Shown here: positions 1 to 9,693 of the stretch, one piece after another
How the letters are laid out: every line of letters begins with the position of its first letter
Numbering within the stretch: the first letter of the stretch is position 1
Source of the DNA: M3007 sp041741155
Lineage (GTDB): Bacteria > Bacteroidota > Bacteroidia > Chitinophagales > Saprospiraceae
DNA: 64,000 bases
Assembly (NCBI GenBank): GCA_041741155.1
Contig: JBGSKO010000116.1
Span: 37,503 to 101,502, forward strand
Direction of reading: 5' to 3'
Translations under genes and position numbers: made by a program
Notes under the pieces: generated by a model
Told to the model about the DNA's origin: nothing
The model's input: the letters and a program-made list of their open reading frames with translations, nothing else
The model's database searches: none

Positions 1-205
1 TACATTGCCTGTCGTTTGCGGACCTGGGGGCGGCACGAGCATGTCGTGTGTAGCTTGGCGGTAAGGGAGGGCGAAGGTACGCGACGTTTTGTATTGGATT
101 GTACAAAATCACAAGAGAGCCCAAGATCACATGCTTCCCTGTTAACAATCATCGAAAACATCCGCAGGCATACAGGAAATTGTGCCTCAACAAAACGAAA
201 CGATC

Positions 206-1429
206 ATGAGGAATACATTCGCATGGGTACTGTTGTGGCTACTTTTCCATACAGCAGACGCGCAGGTCAGTGCGCCTGTACTGGTGGATACGGTGCCGAG
301 CCGGGTATTCAAACGCCTCGATATTTTCCCTGCAATCAGTTATGCGCCGGAAACAAAACTCACGCTCGGGGTTATTGGCATCAAGTATTTTGACTTGTCC
401 CAAGGCGATTTTTCCACACCCATATCCAATCTGGAATTCCTCGGGGTGTACACCCTGAACAAGCAGATTGTGTTCGAAACGCGGTGGGAGGTTTTTACCC
501 GGCAGCGGCAGTGGCGCACGCGCGGCGAAGCCTTTTTGCACCGCTATCCCGACCGTAACTACGGCGTCGGCAACGATGCCGCCGTGCTCGTGTTGAAGCA
601 GAATGACGACGGCGGACAGGATACGGTCAACTATATGTTTTACACCTCCGGCCGGATCAAGGTTTCGCCGGTTGTGCTGCGCAAAATCCGGCCCAACCTG
701 TATGCCGGCGTGCAATATGATATGGAGTACCTGTTCAACATGAAAACGCACACGGATGAATATTTTTACGTCCAGGCGGATTCGGTCAACATCCAGCGTC
801 TGCCGGTAGCCGGTGTGCGTTCGGGTATTGGTTTTCAGGTGCTTTATGACAACCGCGAGCGGATGATCAATCCGCTGAAAGGCACAGTCATTGAGTTGAA
901 CAACCTGAATTACGGCAAGTTCGTAGGCAGCGATTACCGGTTTACGCTGCTTTCCGTGGATGCCCGCCACTACATCAACACGTTTAAAAACCAAACCCTG
1001 GCGCTGCGTGCGGTCGGCATGCTGGAGTTCACGGACGACCAAATACCGATGCGGGCGCTGGGGCGGGTCGGCGGGCACAAGTTCATTCGAGGGTATTTCA
1101 AGGGGACCTACCAGGATTACAATATGCTTGCTTTTGAAACGGAGTACCGCTTGCCGTTCTGGCCGGAGGGCACAAAAGCCAAACTCTGGCAGGTATGGAA
1201 AAGGCTGGGCATCGTAGGTTTTGTCAGCGGGGCGCAAGTGTTTCACGAGGTATCCGACGTGCGGCTTGATGGTTTCAACCTGGCGGTTGGCGGCGGGCTG
1301 CGGGTTTTGTTCAATCCCCAGTCGCGGGTTAACCTGCGGTTTGACTACGCTTTTGGTCTGCGGAACGACTCGGACGGCCCCGGCAAACGACAGCGCGGAT
1401 TCTATTTTTTCCTGGGCGAGGCTTTTTAA
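206..1429 (+). CDS. BamA/TamA-like outer-membrane beta-barrel protein
   Basis: This is a 407-residue protein with a signal peptide (residues 1 to about 20, ending HTADAQ) followed by a sequence made almost entirely of amphipathic beta strands. It resembles the C-terminal Omp85/surface-antigen barrel of BamA/TamA proteins. It ends in aromatic Phe (GFYFFLGEAF), as barrel proteins usually do. A GRVGGHKFIRGYFKGTYQD stretch resembles the loop-6 RGF/Y region of the Omp85 family. No POTRA domains precede the barrel, so it is a barrel-only relative rather than BamA itself. A longer frame opens at a GTG at 182, but the ATG at 206 starts the signal peptide cleanly. The MFS gene follows 12 bp downstream and may be co-transcribed. 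Substrate or role is not known; outer-membrane location is inferred from family and signal. Confidence 0.75.
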   Translation: MRNTFAWVLLWLLFHTADAQVSAPVLVDTVPSRVFKRLDIFPAISYAPETKLTLGVIGIKYFDLSQGDFSTPISNLEFLGVYTLNKQIVFETRWEVFTRQRQWRTRGEAFLHRYPDRNYGVGNDAAVLVLKQNDDGGQDTVNYMFYTSGRIKVSPVVLRKIRPNLYAGVQYDMEYLFNMKTHTDEYFYVQADSVNIQRLPVAGVRSGIGFQVLYDNRERMINPLKGTVIELNNLNYGKFVGSDYRFTLLSVDARHYINTFKNQTLALRAVGMLEFTDDQIPMRALGRVGGHKFIRGYFKGTYQDYNMLAFETEYRLPFWPEGTKAKLWQVWKRLGIVGFVSGAQVFHEVSDVRLDGFNLAVGGGLRVLFNPQSRVNLRFDYAFGLRNDSDGPGKRQRGFYFFLGEAF

Positions 1430-1441
1430 AACAATCACCAG

Positions 1442-2749
1442 ATGCAACAACCAACAATACCCGCCATCACCAAAAATGACCCTAAAATCATCAACGCGTG
1501 GGCCATGTACGATTGGGCCAACTCGGTGTACATGCTGGTGATCACTTCCGCTATTTTTCCGGCCTACTACAACTCGGTGACCCGCGTCAATGGCAGCACC
1601 CGGATCAATGTCCTGGGCTTTGACATCGAAAACACGGCAGCCTATTCCATCAACCTCGGTATTGCATTCGGGATTATCGCCCTGTTTTCGCCCATGCTGT
1701 CGTCTATTTCCGACTACTCCGGCAGCCACAAAAAATTCATGCGCTTCTTTTGCTACCTCGGCGCACTGGGGTGTATGCTGCTGTTTTTTTTTACCGGTAG
1801 CGACCGCGTTTTGCTGGGGCTTGGAGGCATGATGCTGGCCACCATTGGCTATGCCGGGAGTATTGTTTTTTACAATTCCTACCTGCCGGCTATTGCCACG
1901 GAAGACCGCCAGGACAAGGTGAGTGCGCGGGGCTACGCCTTGGGCTACCTCGGCGCCACAACCCTCCTGATCATCAACCTGATCGCTATTTTGAATCAAA
2001 AAGCGCTCGGTATCGCCGATGATTCCCTCCTGCCGCGCCTGTCTTTTTTGCTCACGGGATTGTGGTGGATCGGGTTTGCGCAAATCACGTTCAGCAAACT
2101 GCCCAGCCGCGTACACGGTAACCAACAAACCGGCAACTACCTGCTCAATGGCTACCGGGAACTACTGAAGGTGTGGCGTCGCCTGAAGTCCGAGCGAATG
2201 TTGCGCACCTTCCTGCTGAGTTTTTTCTTCTACATCATGGGTGTGCAGACGGTGATGTTTATGGCGGCGTCTTTTGGTGAAAAAGAAGTCCACCTGCCGA
2301 TGATGAACCTCATCATCACGATTCTTGTCCTGGAATATGTCGGCATCGGCGGTGCATTCCTGTTTGCCTGGCTATCGAAAAAACTGGGAAACACCCGCGG
2401 CCTGACTATCGCTATTGTGGTATGGATTCTGATTTGCCTCGGCAGCTATTTCATCACCACGGCGGTGCATTTCTACATTGCCGGTTTTTTCATCGGTATG
2501 GTGATGGGCGGTATCCAGTCGCTCTCGCGCTCCACGTACTCCAAGTTTATCCCGAAAACCGGAAACAACGCGGGGTACTTCAGTTTCTACGATGTGTGCG
2601 AAAAGGTCGCTATGATGTGCGGTCTCATCCTGTGGGGCTACCTCGACAACGTGACGGGCAGTATGCGCAATTCTATCCTGGTACTGGCTTTGTGGTTTAG
2701 CCTTGGCCTGATTTTGATGTTACGGGTGCAGGGGGAAAGCAAGCGATAG
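1442..2749 (+). CDS. MFS transporter, UMF1/Atg22-like family
   Basis: A 435-residue integral membrane protein with about 12 hydrophobic segments. The N-terminal signature NAWAMYDWANSVYMLVI is typical of the UMF1 (Atg22-like) branch of the major facilitator superfamily, whose fungal members export amino acids from the vacuole. The second half carries the GGIQSLSRSTYSKFIP stretch conserved in the same family. Substrate in bacteria is not established. The gene lies 12 bp after the outer-membrane barrel gene, so the two may form an operon. It faces the M36 protease gene tail to tail, with a strong hairpin in the 88-bp gap. Confidence 0.85.
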   Translation: MQQPTIPAITKNDPKIINAWAMYDWANSVYMLVITSAIFPAYYNSVTRVNGSTRINVLGFDIENTAAYSINLGIAFGIIALFSPMLSSISDYSGSHKKFMRFFCYLGALGCMLLFFFTGSDRVLLGLGGMMLATIGYAGSIVFYNSYLPAIATEDRQDKVSARGYALGYLGATTLLIINLIAILNQKALGIADDSLLPRLSFLLTGLWWIGFAQITFSKLPSRVHGNQQTGNYLLNGYRELLKVWRRLKSERMLRTFLLSFFFYIMGVQTVMFMAASFGEKEVHLPMMNLIITILVLEYVGIGGAFLFAWLSKKLGNTRGLTIAIVVWILICLGSYFITTAVHFYIAGFFIGMVMGGIQSLSRSTYSKFIPKTGNNAGYFSFYDVCEKVAMMCGLILWGYLDNVTGSMRNSILVLALWFSLGLILMLRVQGESKR

Positions 2750-2772
2750 GCACGTTTATGCGGAGCAAAAAA

Positions 2773-2816
2773 GCAAAAGGCAAAAAGCAAGGAGATCCTC
2801 ACTTTTTGCCTTTTGC
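2773..2816. terminator. bidirectional terminator hairpin
   Basis: Perfect 15-bp inverted repeat (GCAAAAGGCAAAAAG at 2773-2787, its complement at 2802-2816) between the convergent stop codons at 2749 and 2838. Both flanks are A- or T-rich, so it can serve both transcripts. Confidence 0.7.
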
Positions 2817-2837
2817 AAATGCACTTTTTGAAACCGC

Positions 2838-5800
2838 TTACTTCTTCACCACTTTCGCTACGCTGCTGCCTTTGCTGCTTTCAACCTGTATAATGTACAG
2901 GCCGGCGGGCAGTTGCTGGATGTCGAGCGGGAATACCTGGCCGGCAAACACATTGTTGAAGCGGTGCTGAGCGGCTATGCGGCCGTCTGCGCCGATGATC
3001 TGCACTTGCACGGGACCGTCGGCGGAAGCGCCAAACGACAGGGCCACCATATCGGTAGCCGGGTTGGGTTGTACGCGCAGTCCGAGGGCGTTGTCGGTTG
3101 GCTCGTCGGTACCGACCAGCGCTCCGGCGTCCACGATCACGCCGCGCTCGGGGGCACGGGCACAAGCCACGTCGCCGGCATCGGAGCGGATACAAGCTTC
3201 GGTGTCGTAGTTCAGCATGTCCATGATGTCCACCTGATCCACTACCCAGCCGCTATTGGCTGCTGCCGTATTGTCGTCGGTGCCGAAACGGAACTGGAAG
3301 GAAATTTCCTTGCCGGCATAGTCGCTCATATCGAAATAGGAGCGCACCCAGCCGTTGGAATTGCCGGAGAAACCGCTGAGGTACGGAATAGCGAAGGTGC
3401 CGTACTGGATACCGCCGCTATAGCCGCCGCGGATAACCTGGCTGCGATCGAAACGACGCCATTGCGATTCGCCATTAATTTGAACTTCCAGAAAACCGGC
3501 ATCAGCACCGGCTTCGGTGTTGTAGTTGTGCCAGAAACGCAGTACCGGTTGTGTGCCGTTGATGGCCACCGGCGAGTAGTTCAACAGCGCCTGATCGGTT
3601 TCGGTAGCCGGTGCATCAGCTCGCCATGCCTGGCTACCCGTTTTTACAGAGTCGCCTTGCAAGTAGAAGAGGTTGTTGCCTTTGTCGTTGTTGATGAGTG
3701 AAATCCAGCGGTCGCCTTCTTCTTCCATATCGTCGCGGAAGTACAGGAGGGAGGCGGCGGTCGGGTCTGATTTGGCGGTGTAGGTCAGGGTTATTTCCTG
3801 TAAGGAAGGCATGTCACCGATGTTCCAGGTAACAACGCCGCCCACGTTGGTGCCGCCATTGGAAGCCGACACCAAGGAGAGTCCGTTAGGCAGCGGGTCG
3901 GTTACAACCACGCCTTCCGCTGTTTCGTCCTTGTGGTTGATGATTTTGATGGTAAACTCGACGTTGTCGCCGGCCGTGATGATCGGCGTGGAGGTCGTTT
4001 TGCTGATTTTCAGCTCCTTCACGCAGGTCGGGATCGGGTCAAAACTCTCGACGCCGTCGCCGGAGTTGTCGCTGCTACCCTGGCTGGCAAAGACACCCAT
4101 GCCGCGGCGGGCGAATACGCCCATGATAAGGCAGGTATCCACACCGTCGTAGTTGAGCATATCGGCGGCGATGATAGCGTCGCGGCCGTCAATAAAGCCG
4201 GGGCTGCAGGGTTGCAGTTTCATGCCGTCCATGACGAGCTGGATGGCGCGGAAGTTACCGCTGCCGGTGTTGCTCAGGTCGGCGTCGAAGCCGTATTTTT
4301 CTACAAAAGCCCAGTACAGGTCCCAGGTTACGGTAGCCCAAATTTCGCCGATCGCGTGTACGCCCGTGCTGGCGGCTACGGTTGCGAAGGTGTGTGGGTT
4401 GACGGTCATATCCGTGGAATACGGGACGCGGCGGATACCAACGCCGTCGTTGGGTTGGCGGAAAACGAAGGTGCCAACGCCACGGCGCTGCGCAGCGACG
4501 TCGCTGGCTTTGACGGTGTTAATCAGTGAAAACCAGTCGCTCCAACCCTCGCCCATTTGTTCAGCGTTACCGAGGCAGCCTGCCTGGCTGGGGCCGCCGG
4601 TGAGGCGGTTGGAGATGCCGTGGCCATATTCGTGCGAAACGATACCATTATCGAGGGCGCCGTCGAGCAAGTTAGGACCAGTGATGGTCGGGCGTACCAA
4701 CGAAATATTCAGGCCGGTGCCGACGTACTGGCGCAACAGGTCGCAGGCCGGTTTGGTCATCATGACGGTCGGAATGGTAACCTGGCCGCCAACAGCGCCG
4801 CCATCCATACCGATTGTGGCATCTTCAAAATTGCAAATGATACAGCCGATGGCGCCATTTTGCTGGGCAGTGAGGGCTTTGCGGCCAAATTCGCAGACGC
4901 CCCGGTCAACCATAGCGATTTTGCCTTGCAGGCTGTTTGCCGGCGTCGTACAGTTTTTCGTGGCGTCATTGGATCCCGAGCCATCATCGGTGATAACCAC
5001 CTCGCCGGTAACCGGATCAGCATCAATCGCGGCGCCAAAACTGCCGGCCTGGGCATAATAGGTTCCTTGCACCAGCACCGGCGCATTTACCGTCACGATA
5101 TTGCCGCTTTGGCCGCTCCAGAGGAACATCTGCATCCGGCCACGGCCACCGTCGGCGGGCGTGGCGAAGTTGGCGTTGTTCTCGCCGCCGCCGTCGAGGG
5201 CTTCGGAGCGTACGCCATCAGCTGCAGCACCGCCGTTTCCGTAATTATTTTCCTGAAAGTTACCGGCCTGCTCGTCAAAACCAAAGCGGTAGGTGATGTC
5301 GTGCATCATGTTGTTCATGTAGAACAAGTTGGTGACGGATGCCTCCAGGTTGTCGGCAGGTTCGCCGTTGGGGTCGAACGGGAAGTCGAAGTTGGCATTG
5401 GCGCCGCCATCAACAGATTCATTGGCACTTGACGTGTTGTCGTTGGCGCGGTCTTCATACGCCCACACGTTGTTGCCGCGGGTGTAGGTGTAGTCGGCGC
5501 CGGGTTGGCCATTAACGTCCAGCCAGCCAAAGGGCGATGCGATCGGGTCGGCCGGGTTAACTACCAGTGTACGACTTCCGTGTGCGGGGCTTTCGACAGG
5601 CAGCGCGAAAACGTTGTACGTCTCGTCGGCCAAGCCGTTGCCGCCGGCGGTATTTTGCGTTTTGACGGTTGATTTTTGTGTTTCGGCGACTTCATCCGGG
5701 CACACTTCCCCGAGGCGGTGTGGGTGGCCGACTTTGCAATACACCGTGTGGTTGAATTGCGTGATGATCTGGCCGGTTTGAGCGTCCACGGTGATGGTCC

Positions 5801-6383
5801 ACATATCGGCCGAGTTGGCCTGGTCGAAGAACAATTTCCAGGCGAGGCGCGGTTTGCCGAGATCGTTGAGGTCGTAGCAAATCTCGACGGGTATTTCGGC
5901 GCGGGCGACGTTGCCGGCGTCAAACACCCAGCTGCGGTCGCTGATTTTGCGCTTCAGGCCAGGCGTTTCGGCAGCCGAAAAGCCGAGGTGCGTCACGGCG
6001 ATTTCCAGCGCGCGGGAGGCTGCTAAAGAGGGCAGGGTAGTGTTCACCTGCTGGTTCAGGTCAAGCACAAAGCGGTGGCCGAGGTGCATGACCTCGCCGT
6101 TGGGCTTCACGTGCAGACCGAACAGGGCATTGTACACCGGGATGCCGATGTGCTGCTGTTGCACCCACACGTGCGTGACGCCGTTGTGTTTGGACACGTA
6201 GGCATCCGTGATGCGGACATCCGACACATCTTGCCGGGAAAGATTAAACTGGGTAGGATTACTTTGCAGGAAACGCAGAGCGGTTTCCTTGGCAGGTGCA
6301 AGGTCTTGCGCTTGTACTGAAACGGCGAGGCCGATCAGTGCGCCTGCCAAAAGCCGGAAGCGGTGTAAAATTGTTTGACGCAT
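2838..6383 (-). CDS. Secreted M36 (fungalysin-like) metalloprotease with T9SS sorting domain
   Basis: A 1181-residue extracellular protease. In order: a signal peptide (to about residue 25, VSVQAQ); an FTP-like propeptide region (about 30-200); the M36 catalytic region; a protease-associated (PA) insert around 430-560 with CEFGRKALTAQQNGAIGC; the zinc motif HEYGHGISNR starting at His584, with a downstream MGEGWSDW glutamate ligand; a DUF11-type repeat from about residue 790; a beta-sandwich region; and a C-terminal T9SS type-A domain ending SVAKVVKK. The family degrades extracellular protein and is autoprocessed. T9SS export to the surface or medium is inferred from the C-terminus. It probably has its own promoter at 6452-6480. 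The family and fold assignment is secure; substrate is unknown. Confidence 0.92.
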   Translation of the reverse strand: MRQTILHRFRLLAGALIGLAVSVQAQDLAPAKETALRFLQSNPTQFNLSRQDVSDVRITDAYVSKHNGVTHVWVQQQHIGIPVYNALFGLHVKPNGEVMHLGHRFVLDLNQQVNTTLPSLAASRALEIAVTHLGFSAAETPGLKRKISDRSWVFDAGNVARAEIPVEICYDLNDLGKPRLAWKLFFDQANSADMWTITVDAQTGQIITQFNHTVYCKVGHPHRLGEVCPDEVAETQKSTVKTQNTAGGNGLADETYNVFALPVESPAHGSRTLVVNPADPIASPFGWLDVNGQPGADYTYTRGNNVWAYEDRANDNTSSANESVDGGANANFDFPFDPNGEPADNLEASVTNLFYMNNMMHDITYRFGFDEQAGNFQENNYGNGGAAADGVRSEALDGGGENNANFATPADGGRGRMQMFLWSGQSGNIVTVNAPVLVQGTYYAQAGSFGAAIDADPVTGEVVITDDGSGSNDATKNCTTPANSLQGKIAMVDRGVCEFGRKALTAQQNGAIGCIICNFEDATIGMDGGAVGGQVTIPTVMMTKPACDLLRQYVGTGLNISLVRPTITGPNLLDGALDNGIVSHEYGHGISNRLTGGPSQAGCLGNAEQMGEGWSDWFSLINTVKASDVAAQRRGVGTFVFRQPNDGVGIRRVPYSTDMTVNPHTFATVAASTGVHAIGEIWATVTWDLYWAFVEKYGFDADLSNTGSGNFRAIQLVMDGMKLQPCSPGFIDGRDAIIAADMLNYDGVDTCLIMGVFARRGMGVFASQGSSDNSGDGVESFDPIPTCVKELKISKTTSTPIITAGDNVEFTIKIINHKDETAEGVVVTDPLPNGLSLVSASNGGTNVGGVVTWNIGDMPSLQEITLTYTAKSDPTAASLLYFRDDMEEEGDRWISLINNDKGNNLFYLQGDSVKTGSQAWRADAPATETDQALLNYSPVAINGTQPVLRFWHNYNTEAGADAGFLEVQINGESQWRRFDRSQVIRGGYSGGIQYGTFAIPYLSGFSGNSNGWVRSYFDMSDYAGKEISFQFRFGTDDNTAAANSGWVVDQVDIMDMLNYDTEACIRSDAGDVACARAPERGVIVDAGALVGTDEPTDNALGLRVQPNPATDMVALSFGASADGPVQVQIIGADGRIAAQHRFNNVFAGQVFPLDIQQLPAGLYIIQVESSKGSSVAKVVKK

Positions 6384-6451
6384 TGTACAGAGAGTAATGA
6401 TTTAGTTAGAAAAACACGGAAAAGTCAACACAGTATTTTTGAGAAAGCGGC

Positions 6452-6480
6452 CAAAGGTAGTGCGTCCGGGCATTTGACAA
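6452..6480 (-). promoter_or_regulatory. Bacteroidota-type promoter for the M36 protease gene
   Basis: On the minus strand the sequence reads TTG (6478-6480), an 18-bp spacer, then TACCTTTG (6452-6459). This matches the Bacteroidota sigma-ABfr consensus TTG-N17-23-TANNTTTG. It gives a leader of roughly 65 nt before the ATG at 6383. Confidence 0.6.
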
Positions 6481-6720
6481 GTAGTACCTTCGGGAAAATG
6501 CCCACGGTGGCAAAAGTTGGCGGGGCTGGATTCCTGGGATTTACATAGTTTATCGAGTTTAAAAGAGTCCGTGTAGCGGGCGCTATTCCTGTCTATCCAG
6601 TGAATTTTTACCGGGTGTACGCATTTTTTGTCGGCGTGCCGGTGCGCGGCGGAAGAAAAAACAAGACATTAGAGGCTTGTTTTAATAGAAGCAGCAGCAG
6701 CAATGGATATTTCCGGAACG

Positions 6721-6753
6721 AGACCTTCCAGGTTTGACAAACCTGGAAGGTCT
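6721..6753. repeat. dispersed palindromic repeat, copy 1
   Basis: Perfect 15-bp arms (AGACCTTCCAGGTTT at 6721-6735, its complement at 6739-6753) around a 3-base loop. A second copy with the same arms is at 18126-18158, and both copies share the outer bases CGGAACG before and TCTGGAT after. It lies in the 436-bp gap between the divergent M36 and beta-helix genes. Apart from the M36 promoter, I see nothing else in that gap. Confidence 0.8.
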
Positions 6754-6819
6754 GGATACCCTGAAAACAAAATGTCCATTAGTTTGACAAAAGGCAACCG
6801 TTCACACTCTTAATTTTTA

Positions 6820-9405
6820 ATGATGAAGCGAATTTTACTCTTTTTCTTTTGCCTCGTTCTGGGCAGCAGCCTAACCGCACAACAAACCATCTACGTCAAA
6901 TCCGACGCAGCCGGAGCCAATAACGGCACTTCCTGGCAAAATGCCTACACCGCGCTTTCAGCCGCGCTGGCGGCCGCTGTCCCCGGCGATCAGGTGTGGG
7001 TAGCTGCCGGAACACACAAGCCCGCATCGGCTACGCCCAATGCTTCCTTCACCGTACAGGCCGGAGTGGCCCTTTATGGCGGATTCAACGGTAGCGAAAC
7101 CATGCTTTCGGCCCGAAATCCGGCAACCAACGTGACCATTCTGAGTGGCGACCTGACAGGCGACGACGTCGTCGGGAACTACGCTACCAACCGTACGGAC
7201 AACTCCACACACGTCGTGGAAGTGGTGGACGGTTTGGGTACGGGCGCACGCGCTATTGTGGATGGATTCACCATTTCCGGGGGACAAACCTTGATCGGAG
7301 CCGCCAATCCCGACCTCACCCGCCGGGGCGGCGGCTTGCTGACTACCGCTAAAGCGACGGTGCGCAACTGCCGTTTTACCGATAACAATGCCGAAACCGG
7401 CGGCGCGCTCGCGGCCGTCAACACGACTGCCAGCGGGCTTTTGCTGGACAATTGTTTGTTCGATAAAAACAACGCCACTCTGCTGGGCGCCGGCATTTTC
7501 TTCCGTGACCTGTCTGCCGGCAGCGAGGTAAACCGGTGCATTTTTCAGGAAAATAAAACCATCCGCGGCACATTCTACGTCATCACCTCCGGCAATATGG
7601 TGGTGGACAGCTGCCAGTTCCTGAACAATGACGCCGGCCTGAACCCTTGCTCCGGCCTGTACACCTGGCAAACAACGTTCACCCTGACCAACAGCATTTT
7701 CAAAGGCAACCGCTCGAACGACTATTCGGCGATGTACAACGACGGGCGAAACGGCGTGTTCCCGTTCACAATTGACAACTGCCTGTTCGAAGACAATGTA
7801 GCCGTAGATGCTACCAATACTTCCAACGTGGCCACCGGTGGCGCTATCTTCAACGCCACGACGACGTCGTTGATCAAAAACTGCATATTCAAAAACAACG
7901 CCGGCCACCTCGCCGGGGCCATTTACATGACCGGGAGCGTCCCCGGCAACAAAAATGTCATTGACAATTGCCTGTTCGAAGACAACCGCGCTGCGCCCGG
8001 CGCCAACACCACTGCCGCCCGCGGCGGTACCCTGTACAGCTTCAAGTCCAACTACGAAGTCAAAAACAGCATCTTTAAAAAAGGTAGCGCGACCACCAGC
8101 GGCGGCTATGTGCACAACGCCGACTCCACACTGTACCACTTCACCGACTGCCGGTTTGAGGCAGGTACAGCAGCTTTCGGTGCCGGCACCGCCAACTACA
8201 ATGCCGGTACCGTGGGCACCTACGAAAACTGTGTGTTTGCAGGCAATACTGCGGCTACCAGCGGCGGCGCGGTGTCCACCGCATTTACTGCCAATACCAC
8301 GATGAAAAACTGCACCATCGAGTCGAACAATGCCCGTTTCGGCGGCGGCTTGTTTGTGCAAAACACCAACTCTAAATTAACGGTGCAGGGTTGCTCGATT
8401 TTTGGCAACAATGCACAAGACAATGGCGGCGGGATCAACATTTCCGCGGGTGTTCCATTGCTGATCGAAAACAGCATTTTTGAGGTCAATGTGGCCAATA
8501 CCGGCGGCGCGATCAATTACACCGACGATACCTTCAATGTAGGCACGCTCATCATCCGCAACACGGCTATCCAGAACAACTTCGCCAACACCCAGGGAGC
8601 GGGTATCAATATTTCCAATGCTAATACAGAGCTGACCAACTGCCTGTTTTTCGCCAATCAAAACTTCGGCACAGGCGCCGGCGGCGCGATCATCAACAAT
8701 GCATCCGCTTCTACTTCGCCCTTAACCGCCATCAACTGTACGTTTGCCGACAACTCCGCACCCATTGGCGCCGGTATCGCCCAATGGCAGGATTCGCTCG
8801 GAGGACAAGCTACGCTGGTGCTGCAAAACTGCATTCTGTTCGGAAACTTCGGAACCGACTATGAAATCGAAGCGGGTACACCGACGGTAACCTCCATGGG
8901 GGGCAACCTCGGCGGCGACCAGACCCTGGCTGCCGTACTGGTACAAACCAACGACCAGATCGGCCTCGACCCGCTCTTCGTTGACCCGGTCGGCAGTTTC
9001 GACTACCGCCTGCAGGCCGGAAGCCCGTGCATTGACAAAGGAATCGCTGCCGGCGCGCCCACCACGGATATCGCGGGCAACCCGCGCGGCGGTATCCCTG
9101 ACCAGGGCTGCTACGAGTTCCAAACGATCGGAACCCACCAGCCCGGTACACAGGTTCAACCCCTGCGCCTGATGCCAAACCCCGCCGTCGAACGCTCCAT
9201 TTTGGTGCTGGAAGGCGACTGGTCGGGCCAGGTACAGGTAACGGTTGTCGCACAAAACGGCGCACAGGTTCGCGCGTTCACGGCGTACAAAACTGCCGGC
9301 CGCTGGGCACAGCCGCTGGATGTACACGACTTGCCCGCCGGAGTATATTCGGTGCAAGTAGCATCGGGTACAGAACGGTTCGAAGGCGGTTTGGTGAAGC
9401 AATAG
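6820..9405 (+). CDS. Secreted right-handed beta-helix (choice-of-anchor Q) protein with T9SS domain
   Basis: An 861-residue secreted protein. The signal peptide (LVLGSSLTAQ) is followed by IYVKSDAAGANNGTSWQNAY, the standard opening of choice-of-anchor-Q and parallel beta-helix proteins. The body is a long series of degenerate rungs of the type DNCLFEDN, KNCIFKNNAGH and ENSIFEVN, each about 20-35 residues with buried Asn/Cys/Phe, as in polysaccharide-binding or pectate-lyase-like solenoids. The region ending GNPRGGIPDQGCYEFQ closes the helix. Residues from about 785 on form a T9SS type-A sorting domain. Two ATGs are adjacent (6820 and 6823). No catalytic residues can be assigned, so adhesin or glycan-binding roles are as likely as enzymatic ones. 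Confidence 0.85.
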   Translation: MMKRILLFFFCLVLGSSLTAQQTIYVKSDAAGANNGTSWQNAYTALSAALAAAVPGDQVWVAAGTHKPASATPNASFTVQAGVALYGGFNGSETMLSARNPATNVTILSGDLTGDDVVGNYATNRTDNSTHVVEVVDGLGTGARAIVDGFTISGGQTLIGAANPDLTRRGGGLLTTAKATVRNCRFTDNNAETGGALAAVNTTASGLLLDNCLFDKNNATLLGAGIFFRDLSAGSEVNRCIFQENKTIRGTFYVITSGNMVVDSCQFLNNDAGLNPCSGLYTWQTTFTLTNSIFKGNRSNDYSAMYNDGRNGVFPFTIDNCLFEDNVAVDATNTSNVATGGAIFNATTTSLIKNCIFKNNAGHLAGAIYMTGSVPGNKNVIDNCLFEDNRAAPGANTTAARGGTLYSFKSNYEVKNSIFKKGSATTSGGYVHNADSTLYHFTDCRFEAGTAAFGAGTANYNAGTVGTYENCVFAGNTAATSGGAVSTAFTANTTMKNCTIESNNARFGGGLFVQNTNSKLTVQGCSIFGNNAQDNGGGINISAGVPLLIENSIFEVNVANTGGAINYTDDTFNVGTLIIRNTAIQNNFANTQGAGINISNANTELTNCLFFANQNFGTGAGGAIINNASASTSPLTAINCTFADNSAPIGAGIAQWQDSLGGQATLVLQNCILFGNFGTDYEIEAGTPTVTSMGGNLGGDQTLAAVLVQTNDQIGLDPLFVDPVGSFDYRLQAGSPCIDKGIAAGAPTTDIAGNPRGGIPDQGCYEFQTIGTHQPGTQVQPLRLMPNPAVERSILVLEGDWSGQVQVTVVAQNGAQVRAFTAYKTAGRWAQPLDVHDLPAGVYSVQVASGTERFEGGLVKQ

Positions 9406-9428
9406 TACTGTTGAAGTACTTCGCGATT

Positions 9429-9479
9429 AAAGGCACACAGGGTAGAGCAGGTTTACAGCTCGTCTTGTGTGCCTTTTTT
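9429..9479 (+). terminator. intrinsic terminator of the beta-helix gene
   Basis: Arms AAAGGCACACA (9429-9439) and TGTGTGCCTTT (9466-9476), with an inner GAGC/GCTC stem, are followed by a T-run. The hairpin starts 23 bp after the stop codon at 9405. Confidence 0.75.
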
Positions 9480-9500
9480 GTTTTTAAATCCAGGCTTTTC

Positions 9501-9693
9501 GGGAGTGTTTAGAGAACTGTGTCAAACCTACCGAGAGATATTTTTTAACACAGACAAACGCAGACTGCTGCGCAGACAAAAACAGAGTGTAACTTATTTA
9601 AAATCAAATCTCTGTGTTTGTCTGCGCAGCAGTCTGCGTTTGTCTGTGTTAAATTTGCTCTCAACGGGCTGACACAGTTCTCTGAACACTCCC
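9501..9693. mobile_element. MITE-like element with 24-bp terminal inverted repeats and 8-bp target duplication
   Basis: The element begins GGGAGTGTTTAGAGAACTG (24-bp arm 9501-9524) and ends with its inverse (9670-9693, one mismatch). The 8-mer GGCTTTTC occurs directly on each side (9493-9500 and 9694-9701), as expected of a target-site duplication. Inside is a second near-perfect 41-bp inverted repeat (9547-9587 and 9610-9650, one mismatch) with only 22 bp between its arms. There is no room for a transposase. The 8-bp duplication and the end sequence suggest mobilisation by an IS256-family transposase; that is inference. Confidence 0.75.

Noticed and set aside
239..2128. 629-codon open frame on the minus strand
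   Set aside because: It lies opposite two plus-strand genes with clear signal peptide, barrel and MFS signatures; its translation has no domain, signal or conserved motif.
2913..3701. 262-codon plus-strand frame opposite the M36 gene
   Set aside because: Antisense shadow of the M36 protease; no family resemblance.
6958..8361. 467-codon minus-strand frame
   Set aside because: Antisense to the beta-helix gene, whose repeats create long open frames on the other strand.
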